From NCBI GenBank assembly GCA_937125285.1, contig CAKZLH010000319.1:1-58039 (forward strand): a stretch of DNA of 58,039 nucleotides, given 5' to 3'. The position numbers were made by a program, and so were the translations under genes. Within the stretch, counting starts at the first letter, position 1. Each line of letters opens with the position of its first letter. This document shows, piece by piece, positions 7,797 through 16,414 of the stretch. Below the pieces are notes generated by a model that worked only from the letters and a program-made list of their open reading frames with translations, was not told the DNA's origin and ran no database searches. The DNA comes from an uncultured Balneolaceae bacterium (GTDB lineage: Bacteria > Bacteroidota > Rhodothermia > Balneolales > Balneolaceae).

Positions 7797-10694
7797 CTAC
7801 TGAGAGGTTGCTTGATATGCGGCATCCGCTACCGCGGCTCTTATTTGACTTATTTTGGAGCCATAAGACCGGTAGGGGTGCACTCGATTCGTGAGTAATA
7901 TGACTCCTAAATTCTCCTCAGGATCTACCCAAAAACTTGTTCCGGTGAAGCCTGTATGCCCAAAGCTTTTATCACTCATAAGGGTGCCAGCAGAGCTAAA
8001 TCCAGATCTGGATTTCAAATCAAAACCCAATCCTCTTCCGCTTAAAGAATTCTGAGCGCTTACAAACTCCTCAATTAAATCCTCGGATAGGTATCGCTGT
8101 CCTCCATAAAAACCTCCATTCAATAAGAAGCTAATGTACTTTGCAATATCAATGGTGTTAGAGAATAATCCAGCATGACCAGCCACCCCATCCATGTAAT
8201 ACGCTCGTTCATCGTGTACATCGGCTTGAACAAGTTCTTTTCTAAAAATGGTATCTACTTCTGTAGGAGGAATTGATCGTGCATACCAACTCCCCATATC
8301 TTTGGGATTAAAAGTGGTGGAAGACATTCCTAGAGGATAGAAGATATGCTTTCTGGTATAATCGTCGATACGTTCCCCACTAATCTGTTCGATAATTTCA
8401 GCTAATATAATAAGTCCTAAATCACTGTAGACATACTTTTCATGGGGTTTAAATTGTAGGCCCTCATTTTTTACAGCTTCAATAATGGAGGCACGGTCTT
8501 GAATAGTATCAACATATACTTTGAATGCGGGTAAGCCAGACTCATGATTTAGCAGGTCTCTTACGGTGAGCATGTTTTTCTCTGAAGAATTAAAACTCTG
8601 TATGTAGGTCCCCACTCGATCATCCAAAGATAAAAGCCCACGATCAACCAAGTGCATGATAGCTGTGGTGGTTGCCATAATTTTAGTAATACTGGCTAAG
8701 TCATACGGTGTATTCGACCTAACTTCTTGTAGTTTATCATAGTCGAAGTAACCAAAAGCTTTATTGTAGATTAGATTTCCATCTTTTACAATCCCCACTA
8801 CAGCACCTGGAAATACAGAATCACGAATGGCTTCTCTTATAATTTTATCAATGGGTTGAAGTTTAGCTAATGAGCTACTGACATCTTCTGGATCCCCAAA
8901 ATAAAGGGTGCTTTTGGGTTGTTGAATCCCATCACCAAATGAATATTTACCAGGAATATCAATAGATAGGCGCCCGTTTATATCTCTAGCTCCGAACAAT
9001 GCAGATGCGGCAGCCTCACTTTGAACAGATGTATTTGCCCAAGCGACAAGTTGAACCTCGGAACTAGAAATCGAACGAATCAAATAGGGATTACCAAAAA
9101 TTATGGTAACAACTGGAGTGCGCGTTGCTAACAGTTTTCGAACAAAATTGGTTTGAGTTGGATTGAGCTGAAGATTTTGACCCACTCTAAAACGGGTAAA
9201 TGCTCCTAAGACGATAAGGTCGGAACGCCTAGCCTGACGTAATATCCTAAGCTCTTCATTTGATGTTGTGCGAAGATCGTACTCTGAGTAATCAACATCT
9301 GGATGATACTTCCGAATTTCTCGAATAAAAGACTGCTCAGGGCTTCCAATTTCAGAATCACTTACGTTTACGACTAATAAATTGGGATATCGTGCTGCGT
9401 TAATGGGTAGAATACCCTCTTCGTTTTTCAGCAATGTGATACTTTCTTGAGCAATACGTTTGGCTTCCGATGTATATTCGGGTAGACCAATTTTTTCAGA
9501 TAATTCGGCTATGTCGATCTGCTGCTTGGTATCCAATAACCCATGATCTTTTTTCCATTGCAGTAATTTACGAACCGACACGTTGATTCTATCTATTTCG
9601 ATGGTTCCTTCTGCCAAGGCTTGCTCTACTTCATTAATAGCTGTGGTAACATCTGGGCTCATGAGCATTAAGTCGGCGCCTGCTCGCAAGGCCTCAATAA
9701 CGGCTTTACCGGGCGAATAATGATTGGTGATGCCTTTCATTCCTAGCCCATCAGTCACAATCATGTCATTAAAACCTAAGCTATCGCGCAAAATATCCGT
9801 AAGTATATGTTTATCTAGAGTTCCTGGAATCCCATCGATGTTTGATACATTTGGAAATGAAATGTGAGCACTCATGATGCTTCTAACCCCACCGTTTACA
9901 GCCGATATAAAGGGCACCAATTCCACCGAATCTAGCCGATCATAGGAGTGTTGTACCACCGGTAAATCCAAATGAGAATCCGTTTCTGTATCGCCATGAC
10001 CTGGAAAATGTTTGGCAGTTGCTACCAAACCTACGCTTTGAATACCTTGTATAAAAGCCAAGCCAAAGTCTGCCACAGTCTGAGGATCTGAAGAAAATGA
10101 ACGTATGTTGATTGCCGGATTATTCGGGTTATTGTTCACGTCTAAAACCGGTGCAAAAATCTGATGAACTCCCAATGCCTTGGCTTCACTAGCGGTAATT
10201 TTGCCCTTAATAAATGCATTTCTTTTATCCCCTGAAGCAGCTATACCCATTGCCGGAGTAATTCGAGTAGAACCTTGAATCCTCATGGCTGCACCAAACT
10301 CCATATCTTGGGTAATCCAAAGTGGTATCTTGCTCATGCTCTGAAGGTCATTGATAAGACTGGCTTGACCATATATATCCCCACTCATCATAATTAACCC
10401 ACCTATATGCTCGCCTGCCACTAAACGTTCGATTTCTAAACGTTCTTGGCTTCCTTGTGCCATATACCGACCGTATACAGGAGCAAAAAATAACTGAGCG
10501 ATACGCTCTCTTGGACTCATTGATTCCAATAACAGATCAACGGAAGAGGCAGAAATGGAAGTTTCATTATAGGTTGCCCCATAAGAATTCTCCTGCATAT
10601 TGGGGGCATTATTTTCGGGTTGAACCGTCTGAAAACTCGCAACAACAATGAATATGAATAGAATAATCGAAAATGAGTAAATACCTTGCTTCAT
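7797..10694 (-). CDS. Glycoside hydrolase family 3 / serine beta-lactamase-like fusion
   Basis: 965 residues from ATG 10694; an upstream in-frame ATG at 10790 runs into the preceding gene and lacks a signal, so it was not chosen. A signal peptide (MKQGIYSFSIILFIFIVVAS) opens the protein. Residues ~55-590 are GH3 with the NagZ-type motif KHFPGHGDTETDSH (~235), where the His/Asp pair is characteristic of beta-N-acetylglucosaminidases. Residues ~605-960 are a class C beta-lactamase/esterase-like domain with the SITK active site (~668) and a YSDLG motif (~757). Such fusions are known in Bacteroidota. The likely job is periplasmic muropeptide processing, combining sugar cleavage with a peptidase or esterase. 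It lies 62 bases after the penicillin-acylase-like gene. Confidence 0.88.
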   Translation of the reverse strand: MKQGIYSFSIILFIFIVVASFQTVQPENNAPNMQENSYGATYNETSISASSVDLLLESMSPRERIAQLFFAPVYGRYMAQGSQERLEIERLVAGEHIGGLIMMSGDIYGQASLINDLQSMSKIPLWITQDMEFGAAMRIQGSTRITPAMGIAASGDKRNAFIKGKITASEAKALGVHQIFAPVLDVNNNPNNPAINIRSFSSDPQTVADFGLAFIQGIQSVGLVATAKHFPGHGDTETDSHLDLPVVQHSYDRLDSVELVPFISAVNGGVRSIMSAHISFPNVSNIDGIPGTLDKHILTDILRDSLGFNDMIVTDGLGMKGITNHYSPGKAVIEALRAGADLMLMSPDVTTAINEVEQALAEGTIEIDRINVSVRKLLQWKKDHGLLDTKQQIDIAELSEKIGLPEYTSEAKRIAQESITLLKNEEGILPINAARYPNLLVVNVSDSEIGSPEQSFIREIRKYHPDVDYSEYDLRTTSNEELRILRQARRSDLIVLGAFTRFRVGQNLQLNPTQTNFVRKLLATRTPVVTIIFGNPYLIRSISSSEVQLVAWANTSVQSEAAASALFGARDINGRLSIDIPGKYSFGDGIQQPKSTLYFGDPEDVSSSLAKLQPIDKIIREAIRDSVFPGAVVGIVKDGNLIYNKAFGYFDYDKLQEVRSNTPYDLASITKIMATTTAIMHLVDRGLLSLDDRVGTYIQSFNSSEKNMLTVRDLLNHESGLPAFKVYVDTIQDRASIIEAVKNEGLQFKPHEKYVYSDLGLIILAEIIEQISGERIDDYTRKHIFYPLGMSSTTFNPKDMGSWYARSIPPTEVDTIFRKELVQADVHDERAYYMDGVAGHAGLFSNTIDIAKYISFLLNGGFYGGQRYLSEDLIEEFVSAQNSLSGRGLGFDLKSRSGFSSAGTLMSDKSFGHTGFTGTSFWVDPEENLGVILLTNRVHPYRSYGSKISQIRAAVADAAYQATSQ

Positions 10695-10756
10695 TATGAT
10701 ATAGTGATTGGTAACTTTATGGTATCCAGTAAAATAAACACTTAAAGAGTAAATAA

Positions 10757-13255
10757 TTAAGGAGCAGGAGTCAATTGCATGTGACGCCAATTACTAAGTT
10801 TAACGATTGAACTATCCTGAACTAATGTTTTGTATTGGCCATTCAGCCATAAGTTGGTTTGATCCCCAAAATGCTGAGAGAATGGGTTTCCCGATTGCCC
10901 AGTAGGCAGAACACTTTTTGTGGAACTAAGATTGCTAAAATCTACAATTCTTCTGATAGAAGCTCCCAAGACCATTTCAAAAGGATGTTCCCAGTTATAC
11001 TGTCCATTATTTACACTCATACCATGCCCCTCAGCAGTAAAAGGTCCATGACTGAGCAGGTTGTTCACAATGAGTTTTAAAGCTGTAGGAGCCGAAGAGT
11101 CTTCGGCAGCCTCCTTAAATAATGGTGGTGAGAAAGTCAGGGTGTGAAGTTGTCCCCATCTCCATTCATAAGGTTCAGAACCAAAGGTATCACTAAGATA
11201 TAAGATGGTTTCTTGCATACTTTTGAGAACGATATCCTGTACATTTTCAATATTTTCGGTGCTTAGATCATCAAATAGGGTACTGTTGGAGGAAATGAGA
11301 TGTGGAATCACGCGTACAGGGATTAACTCATGGCGTATAAAATGTTTATAAAGATCTTCTCCGAACTCATCTTTTAAAGTGTTTTCTGTAAATCGTAAAA
11401 AGAAAACGTCAAAAATTGAAGCCGCTGTAGAGCTTGCGGTATACTTGTAGTCCCAATTTTCTAGATAGCTAAGGGCAATGGAAAAATCATATTCATTTTG
11501 ACCATTAATATATTCTAGAATGATAGGGGTTAGTTGTTCTGCGAATTTTGAATGCACATCTGTTTGAAGATTTTCAACATCATCTAAGGTAATCGTATTG
11601 GAGCTATTTAGTACTTCTTCAATCCGCAGTATTCTGGAAGCAGGCTCCCAAAACGAAGCAATATAATATGGGTAGTTACCAGGAGTTATTTTATTATTGG
11701 CATTTGCTATCCAAGATTTTCTTGGATTGATAACTTTAGGCATTGATTCAAATGGTATCCAAGATTTCCAATCATAATCCGGATTCCAGCCTGGCCTTAG
11801 CGCCACAGGGTTTTCATTACGAATGGGGAGCTTAGCAGTAGAAAACATGCCGATATTGCCGACCTTATCGGCATACATAATATTTTGTCCAGGAACTCCA
11901 TAAGATTTAAGAGCTTCTTGAAATGAACGTATATCATCCGCCCAATTAATCCCCAGCATACTGGAGATTTCATGTGAGATTTCGTGCCCAGTCCATTGCA
12001 TACTTATGACTTGCGAGTCTACGATTGAGGCGGATGGATAGATATCGCTTATAATGGGGCCATGAGTCGTTAATCGTCTATCAAAAATGACATCGGGGTC
12101 ATTTTTAACTTTAATAATTTCTCGCTCAATGGTGAGATCTTCGTATGCAATCTCTCCATTGCGATCTCTTCGATATTGCCCACGGTCATTTTCATTTATG
12201 ATTTCTAAATAAAAATCAGTGTCATCAGCCATAATATTGGTAAAACTCCAGGCCAAATAATCATTTTGCCCTAACACGATTCCAGGTAAGCCTGGTAAGG
12301 AAGCTCCTGATGCATTTTTTCCATTGTAATTGAGATGTACCTCATACCATTTGCCAGGCATATCCAAGCCTAAGTGAGGATCACCTGCCAAGATGGGATA
12401 TCCAGATTCAGTTTTAGTTCCGTCAATAGCCCAAGCATTACTTCCGACATGACTCCCTGTAGTTTCAAATAATAACCGTCTATTCCATTCTTGATCAAAA
12501 AAATCTAATAGTGGCTTAGAACTACCTATCGAAGTTAAAGATTCTTGATTAATGGAGTTCTGATGATGAAATGCCGATAATCGTGCGGCTTCACTGGTAC
12601 TTAAACTAGTGGGTAAACTATCGGCCCATTGAACCATAATGTCCCTAAATGCATCAGAGGATAATTTTTCGGACAAACTCTGATACATCAATTCACTCCA
12701 CCAACTAAGGTTTAAATCCCAAGCCATAAGCCTTGTTAGCCCGATAGAATGAGTAGGGGTCCAAGTTATAGGTGGAATACCACTGAGAGCGAATTCGATG
12801 GGCAGCGCATTCTCATTTTGTAGGGTGAAATCGTTAATTCCCTTACTGTAGGCCTCTAAAATAGAAATTGTCTCTGAATCAACGGTATTTATGATTTTAT
12901 TTGCAGTAGACCAAAAACCGAGTGTTCTTTGATACCTATCTAACGGAATAAGATCAGGTCCTAAAAACTCAGCAAACCGACCTTCCATTGCAAGTTGTGC
13001 AAGTGTTAACTGCCAACGCCTATCTTGTGCATGCACATAACCTAAAGCATAGTATAGATCCTTCTGTGTTTGTGCATAGATATGAGGTATTCCAAAATCA
13101 TCCCAATAAATATCTACCGGTGATGAAAGTTCAGGGCTCTCAATTACAGTTTCATATTGTGGTAAAGGTTTCCAGAACGTCCAATAGAACGCTAGTCCTA
13201 GTAAAAAAACAATTAGTATACTTAAAAATCCTAGAAATCGAAGAAAGGTTTTCAT
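10757..13255 (-). CDS. Penicillin acylase family (Ntn-hydrolase) protein
   Basis: 832 residues. An N-terminal membrane anchor or signal peptide (FLGFLSILIVFLLGLAFYW) is followed by the family's DIYWDDFGIPHIYAQT opening, and the alpha-subunit runs to about residue 270. Autoproteolysis is expected before the Ser in VGSNAWAIDG, which becomes the N-terminal nucleophile of the beta-subunit. A downstream SNNGQYN-like region and the usual length (~800) agree. Family members hydrolyse amides such as penicillin G, acyl-homoserine lactones or other N-acyl compounds; the substrate cannot be read from sequence. First gene of a minus-strand run with the GH3 fusion and cdd. It is divergent from the hydroxyacyl-CoA dehydrogenase gene across a 156-base gap. 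Confidence 0.9.
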   Translation of the reverse strand: MKTFLRFLGFLSILIVFLLGLAFYWTFWKPLPQYETVIESPELSSPVDIYWDDFGIPHIYAQTQKDLYYALGYVHAQDRRWQLTLAQLAMEGRFAEFLGPDLIPLDRYQRTLGFWSTANKIINTVDSETISILEAYSKGINDFTLQNENALPIEFALSGIPPITWTPTHSIGLTRLMAWDLNLSWWSELMYQSLSEKLSSDAFRDIMVQWADSLPTSLSTSEAARLSAFHHQNSINQESLTSIGSSKPLLDFFDQEWNRRLLFETTGSHVGSNAWAIDGTKTESGYPILAGDPHLGLDMPGKWYEVHLNYNGKNASGASLPGLPGIVLGQNDYLAWSFTNIMADDTDFYLEIINENDRGQYRRDRNGEIAYEDLTIEREIIKVKNDPDVIFDRRLTTHGPIISDIYPSASIVDSQVISMQWTGHEISHEISSMLGINWADDIRSFQEALKSYGVPGQNIMYADKVGNIGMFSTAKLPIRNENPVALRPGWNPDYDWKSWIPFESMPKVINPRKSWIANANNKITPGNYPYYIASFWEPASRILRIEEVLNSSNTITLDDVENLQTDVHSKFAEQLTPIILEYINGQNEYDFSIALSYLENWDYKYTASSTAASIFDVFFLRFTENTLKDEFGEDLYKHFIRHELIPVRVIPHLISSNSTLFDDLSTENIENVQDIVLKSMQETILYLSDTFGSEPYEWRWGQLHTLTFSPPLFKEAAEDSSAPTALKLIVNNLLSHGPFTAEGHGMSVNNGQYNWEHPFEMVLGASIRRIVDFSNLSSTKSVLPTGQSGNPFSQHFGDQTNLWLNGQYKTLVQDSSIVKLSNWRHMQLTPAP

Positions 13256-13411
13256 ATAGAATAGGTCTAATAGTAGTACTCTAATTATGCAATATTCAGG
13301 AAAGTTAACTCAGTAGATGAGGGTTGCAGTTCATGAATGAATTCAATACGATTGAAAGTAGTGTATCTTAAATTCAAAAAAAATTAGAACTCCTTAGAAC
13401 AGTCGGATATA

Positions 13412-14305
13412 ATGATAGATCAGAACAAGCAAATTTCTAAAATAGCTGTAATTGGATCGGGTACTATGGGCAATGGTATCGCACATGTCTGCGGATTATC
13501 GGGTAGAAAAGTGCATCTAATGGATTCCGATTCGAACCGATTAGAATTAGGAAAACAGACGATCGGAAATAATCTAGACAGAATGATTAAAAAAGGGATA
13601 ATAGATGATACTCAAAGAGAGCAGACCCTAAATAATATAGAATTATTTACCCAGCTTGATGAAGCTATACAGTCATGTGATCTAATCATTGAAGCGATAC
13701 CTGAAAAACTTGAACTCAAAGAACAACTGTGGAAAAATATTGATGTACACATACAAAAGGTGTTAGAAACCGATTATCCGATTTTAGCTACCAACACATC
13801 TTCCATTTCCATTACAAAATTGGCTGAAGTGGTATCAAGGCCTGAAATGATGATTGGAATGCATTTTTTTAATCCGGTACCCGTAATGCCACTGGTTGAA
13901 ATTATCTTGTCTAAGCTTACCAATCAAACGGCCTATAATCGCATACATGAACTTACACTCAGCTTCAACAAAACACCAATAAAAGTGCAAGATCGTCCTG
14001 GATTTGTGAGTAATCGGATATTGATGCCAATGATTAATGAGGCGATATATGCACTCTACGAAGAGGTAGCAGATGCTGAATCCATAGATCAAGTGATGAC
14101 TTTGGGAATGGCTCATCCGATGGGCCCATTGCGACTAGCCGATTTTATCGGATTAGATGTTTGCTTAAACATTATGCAAGTACTCTACGACGGTTTTGGG
14201 GACAAGAAATATCTACCATGTCCTTTACTGGTTGAAAAAGTTCAGAAAGGTGAGCTTGGAAATAAAACATCTAAAGGCTTTTTTAACTATACCACTTCAA
14301 GCTAA
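13412..14305 (+). CDS. 3-hydroxyacyl-CoA (3-hydroxybutyryl-CoA) dehydrogenase
   Basis: 297 residues, the normal single-function length. The NAD-binding motif GSGTMGNGIAHVCGLSG is at residues ~15-31, the substrate-domain signature HFFNPVPVMPLVEI at ~150, and a C-terminal helical domain with FIGLDVCLNIMQVL follows. It oxidises L-3-hydroxyacyl-CoA to 3-ketoacyl-CoA with NAD in beta-oxidation or butyrate-type metabolism. It is not fused to an enoyl-CoA hydratase and no other beta-oxidation gene is adjacent. It is followed by a 282-base gap before the rhodopsin gene. Confidence 0.92.
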   Translation: MIDQNKQISKIAVIGSGTMGNGIAHVCGLSGRKVHLMDSDSNRLELGKQTIGNNLDRMIKKGIIDDTQREQTLNNIELFTQLDEAIQSCDLIIEAIPEKLELKEQLWKNIDVHIQKVLETDYPILATNTSSISITKLAEVVSRPEMMIGMHFFNPVPVMPLVEIILSKLTNQTAYNRIHELTLSFNKTPIKVQDRPGFVSNRILMPMINEAIYALYEEVADAESIDQVMTLGMAHPMGPLRLADFIGLDVCLNIMQVLYDGFGDKKYLPCPLLVEKVQKGELGNKTSKGFFNYTTSS

Positions 14306-14451
14306 GTCAAGCCTCATCAATAACTTTGCTCAAAATCCACGCCTTTATTCAAAAAAAAACAAGGATACTAGGCGATTATTTTTTCAACCCGTCAACTGAT
14401 TTTTTAATAGATGATTTTTATGAAATGGTTAAGCCTATGCCTCACAGCTTG

Positions 14452-14489
14452 TTGTAGACTTTAGATGCAACTATATAATGTAAGCGCTT
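14452..14489 (+). promoter_or_regulatory. Candidate rhodopsin promoter with overlapping AAGCGCTT palindrome
   Basis: TATAAT at 14474-14479 is a perfect sigma-70 -10 hexamer, with a weak TTGTAG at 14452-14457 (16-base spacer) as possible -35. The palindrome AAGCGCTT (14482-14489) follows immediately and would cover the transcription start. The start codon is 109 bases after the -10. The rest of the 14306-14587 gap holds A/T tracts, a weak hairpin with T-run at 14487-14518 and a GGAGA ribosome-binding site at 14579; no ORF. Confidence 0.45.
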
Positions 14490-14518
14490 TTCTAATCGAT
14501 ACGAAAGGATTTTTTTTT
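14487..14518 (+). other. Weak hairpin plus nine T residues in the rhodopsin leader
   Basis: CTTTTC (14487-14492) can pair with GAAAGG (14503-14508) around a 10-base loop, followed after one A by nine T residues (14510-14518). It has the shape of a weak intrinsic terminator but lies between the candidate promoter and the rhodopsin start, so it could act as an attenuator. The stem is short with one G-U pair; a chance T-tract is equally possible. Confidence 0.3.
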
Positions 14519-14587
14519 GGCTTGGGAACTAAATTGTTAAAAACCCTAGTTATGGTTTATGTAAATCTTTAACTAAACGGAGAATAC

Positions 14588-15352
14588 ATGGAACTGACAA
14601 TTGGTCAATACTCTCTGGTCTACAATATGTTGTCGTTTGCAATTGCATCGATGATATTTTCTGGCGTTTTCTTTGTACTCGCTAGAGACCGAGTAGCTCC
14701 AAAGTATCGTATTTCACTTGTGGTTTCTACCTTAGTAGTAGGTATAGCCGCATATCACTATCTACGAATTTTTGGTTCGTGGGAAGCTGCCTATGTCTTA
14801 GAAGGTGGTAACTACGTAGCCTCAGGTAAACCATTCAATGATGCCTACCGATACGTAGATTGGTTATTAACAGTACCTCTACTAGTAGTAGAATTATTGT
14901 TGGTAATGGGTCTAACGGGTGCAAAAAAAGAGGGTATGCTAACCAATATGGTTATAGCTGCATTCTTAATGATTGCATTAGGATACCCAGGTGAACTTAT
15001 CACAGATGAAACTTCTATGATGGGTATGAGAGGTCTTTGGGGCTTCTTGAGTACATTACCATTTGTATACATTGTGTATACATTATGGAATGAATTAGGT
15101 ATAGCAGCTGCTGAAAAAGAAGGAAAGACAGCTGTATTGTATCGTAATATCAGATTATTGTTATTGGCTACTTGGGGTTTCTATCCCATCGTATACATGG
15201 CTCCATTCTTTGGATGGGAAGGTGCTTCTACGCAAGTAGCAATTCAGGTAGGATATTCTATCGCCGATGTTCTAGCCAAGGCTGGTTACGGTGTCATGAT
15301 TTATGCTATCGCTAAAGCTAAATCTGATGATGAAGGATACGCAGTAGCCTAA
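14588..15352 (+). CDS. Xanthorhodopsin-like light-driven proton pump
   Basis: 254 residues, seven hydrophobic helices, no cleaved leader. The helix C motif YVDWLLTVPLL gives D91-T95-E102, the DTE set of outward proton pumps (counter-ion, Thr, internal donor). H57, 34 residues before D91, matches the His that pairs with the counter-ion in proteorhodopsin and xanthorhodopsin. Leu 99, eight after D91, is the green-tuning residue. D227 and Schiff-base lysine K231 (DVLAKAGYG) are in helix G. Helix E reads RGLWGFLST; its Gly 152 is where antenna-binding rhodopsins carry a small residue opening the retinal pocket to a carotenoid. A GGAGA ribosome site precedes ATG 14588. Role: light-powered proton export. 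blh lies convergently behind it and a lycopene cyclase at 56.5 kb. Confidence 0.96.
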   Translation: MELTIGQYSLVYNMLSFAIASMIFSGVFFVLARDRVAPKYRISLVVSTLVVGIAAYHYLRIFGSWEAAYVLEGGNYVASGKPFNDAYRYVDWLLTVPLLVVELLLVMGLTGAKKEGMLTNMVIAAFLMIALGYPGELITDETSMMGMRGLWGFLSTLPFVYIVYTLWNELGIAAAEKEGKTAVLYRNIRLLLLATWGFYPIVYMAPFFGWEGASTQVAIQVGYSIADVLAKAGYGVMIYAIAKAKSDDEGYAVA

Positions 15353-15373
15353 TTCCACCAGTACCGATTTAAC

Positions 15374-15407
15374 AAAAAGCTCTATCACTTGTGATGGGGC
15401 TTTTTTT
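15374..15407. terminator. Bidirectional terminator between rhodopsin and blh
   Basis: AAAAAGCTCTATCAC pairs with GTGATGGGGCTTTTT around a TT loop, using two G-U pairs when read on the plus strand. T residues follow the stem on the plus strand and A residues precede it, so it can stop transcription from both sides. The blh stop codon (15406-15408) lies within the T-tract. Confidence 0.85.
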
Positions 15408-16338
15408 ATTTGTCAAAAGCACGGTACATTTGTTCCACAACCAACATATGAGGAAGGGTTATTACACTAATGAGGGTAAATAAAATAGCAACGAGTAGTG
15501 CTTCATTTCCAAATGCTTCAACCAAATAATAAATCAGTAGTAAGCCCACGTAGGAAATGATGGAGTAGAGAGCGGTTTCTTTATAAAACCATTTGAAGCC
15601 ATATTTATGCTCAGGGGTACTCATAAAATCCAGCATTGTTTTGGTGTGATTGTACCCATGCCATAGGCCAAAATAGATGGCAAAGGCAAAAATAGGATCT
15701 ACCCAGCTAAATAAAAGAGGTACCATAAAAGCATCTATGGTTAACCAATTTTTGAGGGGAACTTTAGTGCTAAAAAAAGAACTAATAAGATAAACAGTGG
15801 GGTAGAGTAGCGCGAAAAATATTCGCAGATTCTCAACGGTTGTAAAATTATAAACAATGGATATTAACGAAATACCTGTCACAGATTCTACAATGCGCGA
15901 GGTATAGAACGGATCACTGCCAAATAAAATGAGACCTGCAATGCTTAGCCCGCGTGCCAAAATAAAGAGCTGTTTCAACCAACCATTTAGTTCTAATCTT
16001 TCAGTATCTGATTGGCCAAAATGATAAAGAGTGAACATCATAAACAACAGAAAACCGATAAAAGGTTGAACATACCATAACCATGCATATACCAACACTA
16101 TAAATAGATAACCCATATAAAACTTGACTTGGGTGGCAATTGTTTCCTCTTTATGGAGTGCTTTGAAATAGATTTTGTGGTCCAATGCACCATGAGGCAT
16201 TCCAATAATAAGCACAGATGCCGCCAATGCATAATAACGAATGGACTCGAACCAATCTGAAATGAACACATTCAAGACAATGATAATTAAAGCGACGAAG
16301 ACTTGTATGGTGATGAGATCATTGTTCGTTTTTGCCAT
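15406..16338 (-). CDS. blh: Brp/Blh-family beta-carotene 15,15'-dioxygenase
   Basis: 310 residues, an integral membrane protein with several hydrophobic helices. The family's iron-binding histidines are all visible: GMPHGALDH (H49, H54), LYHFGQSD, GLWHGYNHTK and LPHMLVVE. The enzyme cleaves beta-carotene symmetrically into two retinals, the chromophore of the rhodopsin encoded convergently 53 bases away. The length is typical. It starts at ATG 16338, with no clear ribosome-binding site; instead a 44-base nested inverted repeat ends one base before the start codon. The gene is the last of a minus-strand run beginning at 19763 (DUF3311, SSS, pseudouridine synthase, methyltransferase), though it may have its own promoter in the 76-base gap. 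Confidence 0.95.
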   Translation of the reverse strand: MAKTNNDLITIQVFVALIIIVLNVFISDWFESIRYYALAASVLIIGMPHGALDHKIYFKALHKEETIATQVKFYMGYLFIVLVYAWLWYVQPFIGFLLFMMFTLYHFGQSDTERLELNGWLKQLFILARGLSIAGLILFGSDPFYTSRIVESVTGISLISIVYNFTTVENLRIFFALLYPTVYLISSFFSTKVPLKNWLTIDAFMVPLLFSWVDPIFAFAIYFGLWHGYNHTKTMLDFMSTPEHKYGFKWFYKETALYSIISYVGLLLIYYLVEAFGNEALLVAILFTLISVITLPHMLVVEQMYRAFDK

Positions 16339-16339
16339 G

Positions 16340-16383
16340 ACTGTATGATTGGATTAGTATTCCAATCAATATACCAATACAGT
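16340..16383 (-). promoter_or_regulatory. Nested inverted repeat directly in front of blh
   Basis: An inner dyad, TGATTGGA (16346-16353) and TCCAATCA (16361-16368), with the 7-base spacer TTAGTAT, is enclosed by an outer one, ACTGTAT (16340-16346) and ATACAGT (16377-16383). In RNA read on the minus strand this can fold into one hairpin of about 14 pairs with an 8-base one-sided bulge (TGGTATAT region), ending one base before the blh start codon. It could be a protein operator or a translation-controlling hairpin. No T-run follows, so it is not the terminator of the upstream methyltransferase. Confidence 0.6.
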
Positions 16384-16414
16384 AACTAAATACAATCGTT
16401 TGAGGCCGAAGCAC

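Noticed and set aside
10695..10790. N-terminal extension of the GH3/serine-hydrolase fusion
   Set aside because: Starting at 10790 would overlap the upstream gene and place the signal peptide 32 residues inside the protein; ATG 10694 gives a clean signal peptide.
10757..13255. Penicillin resistance by penicillin acylase
   Set aside because: The family acts on many N-acyl compounds and sequence alone does not show a penicillin substrate.
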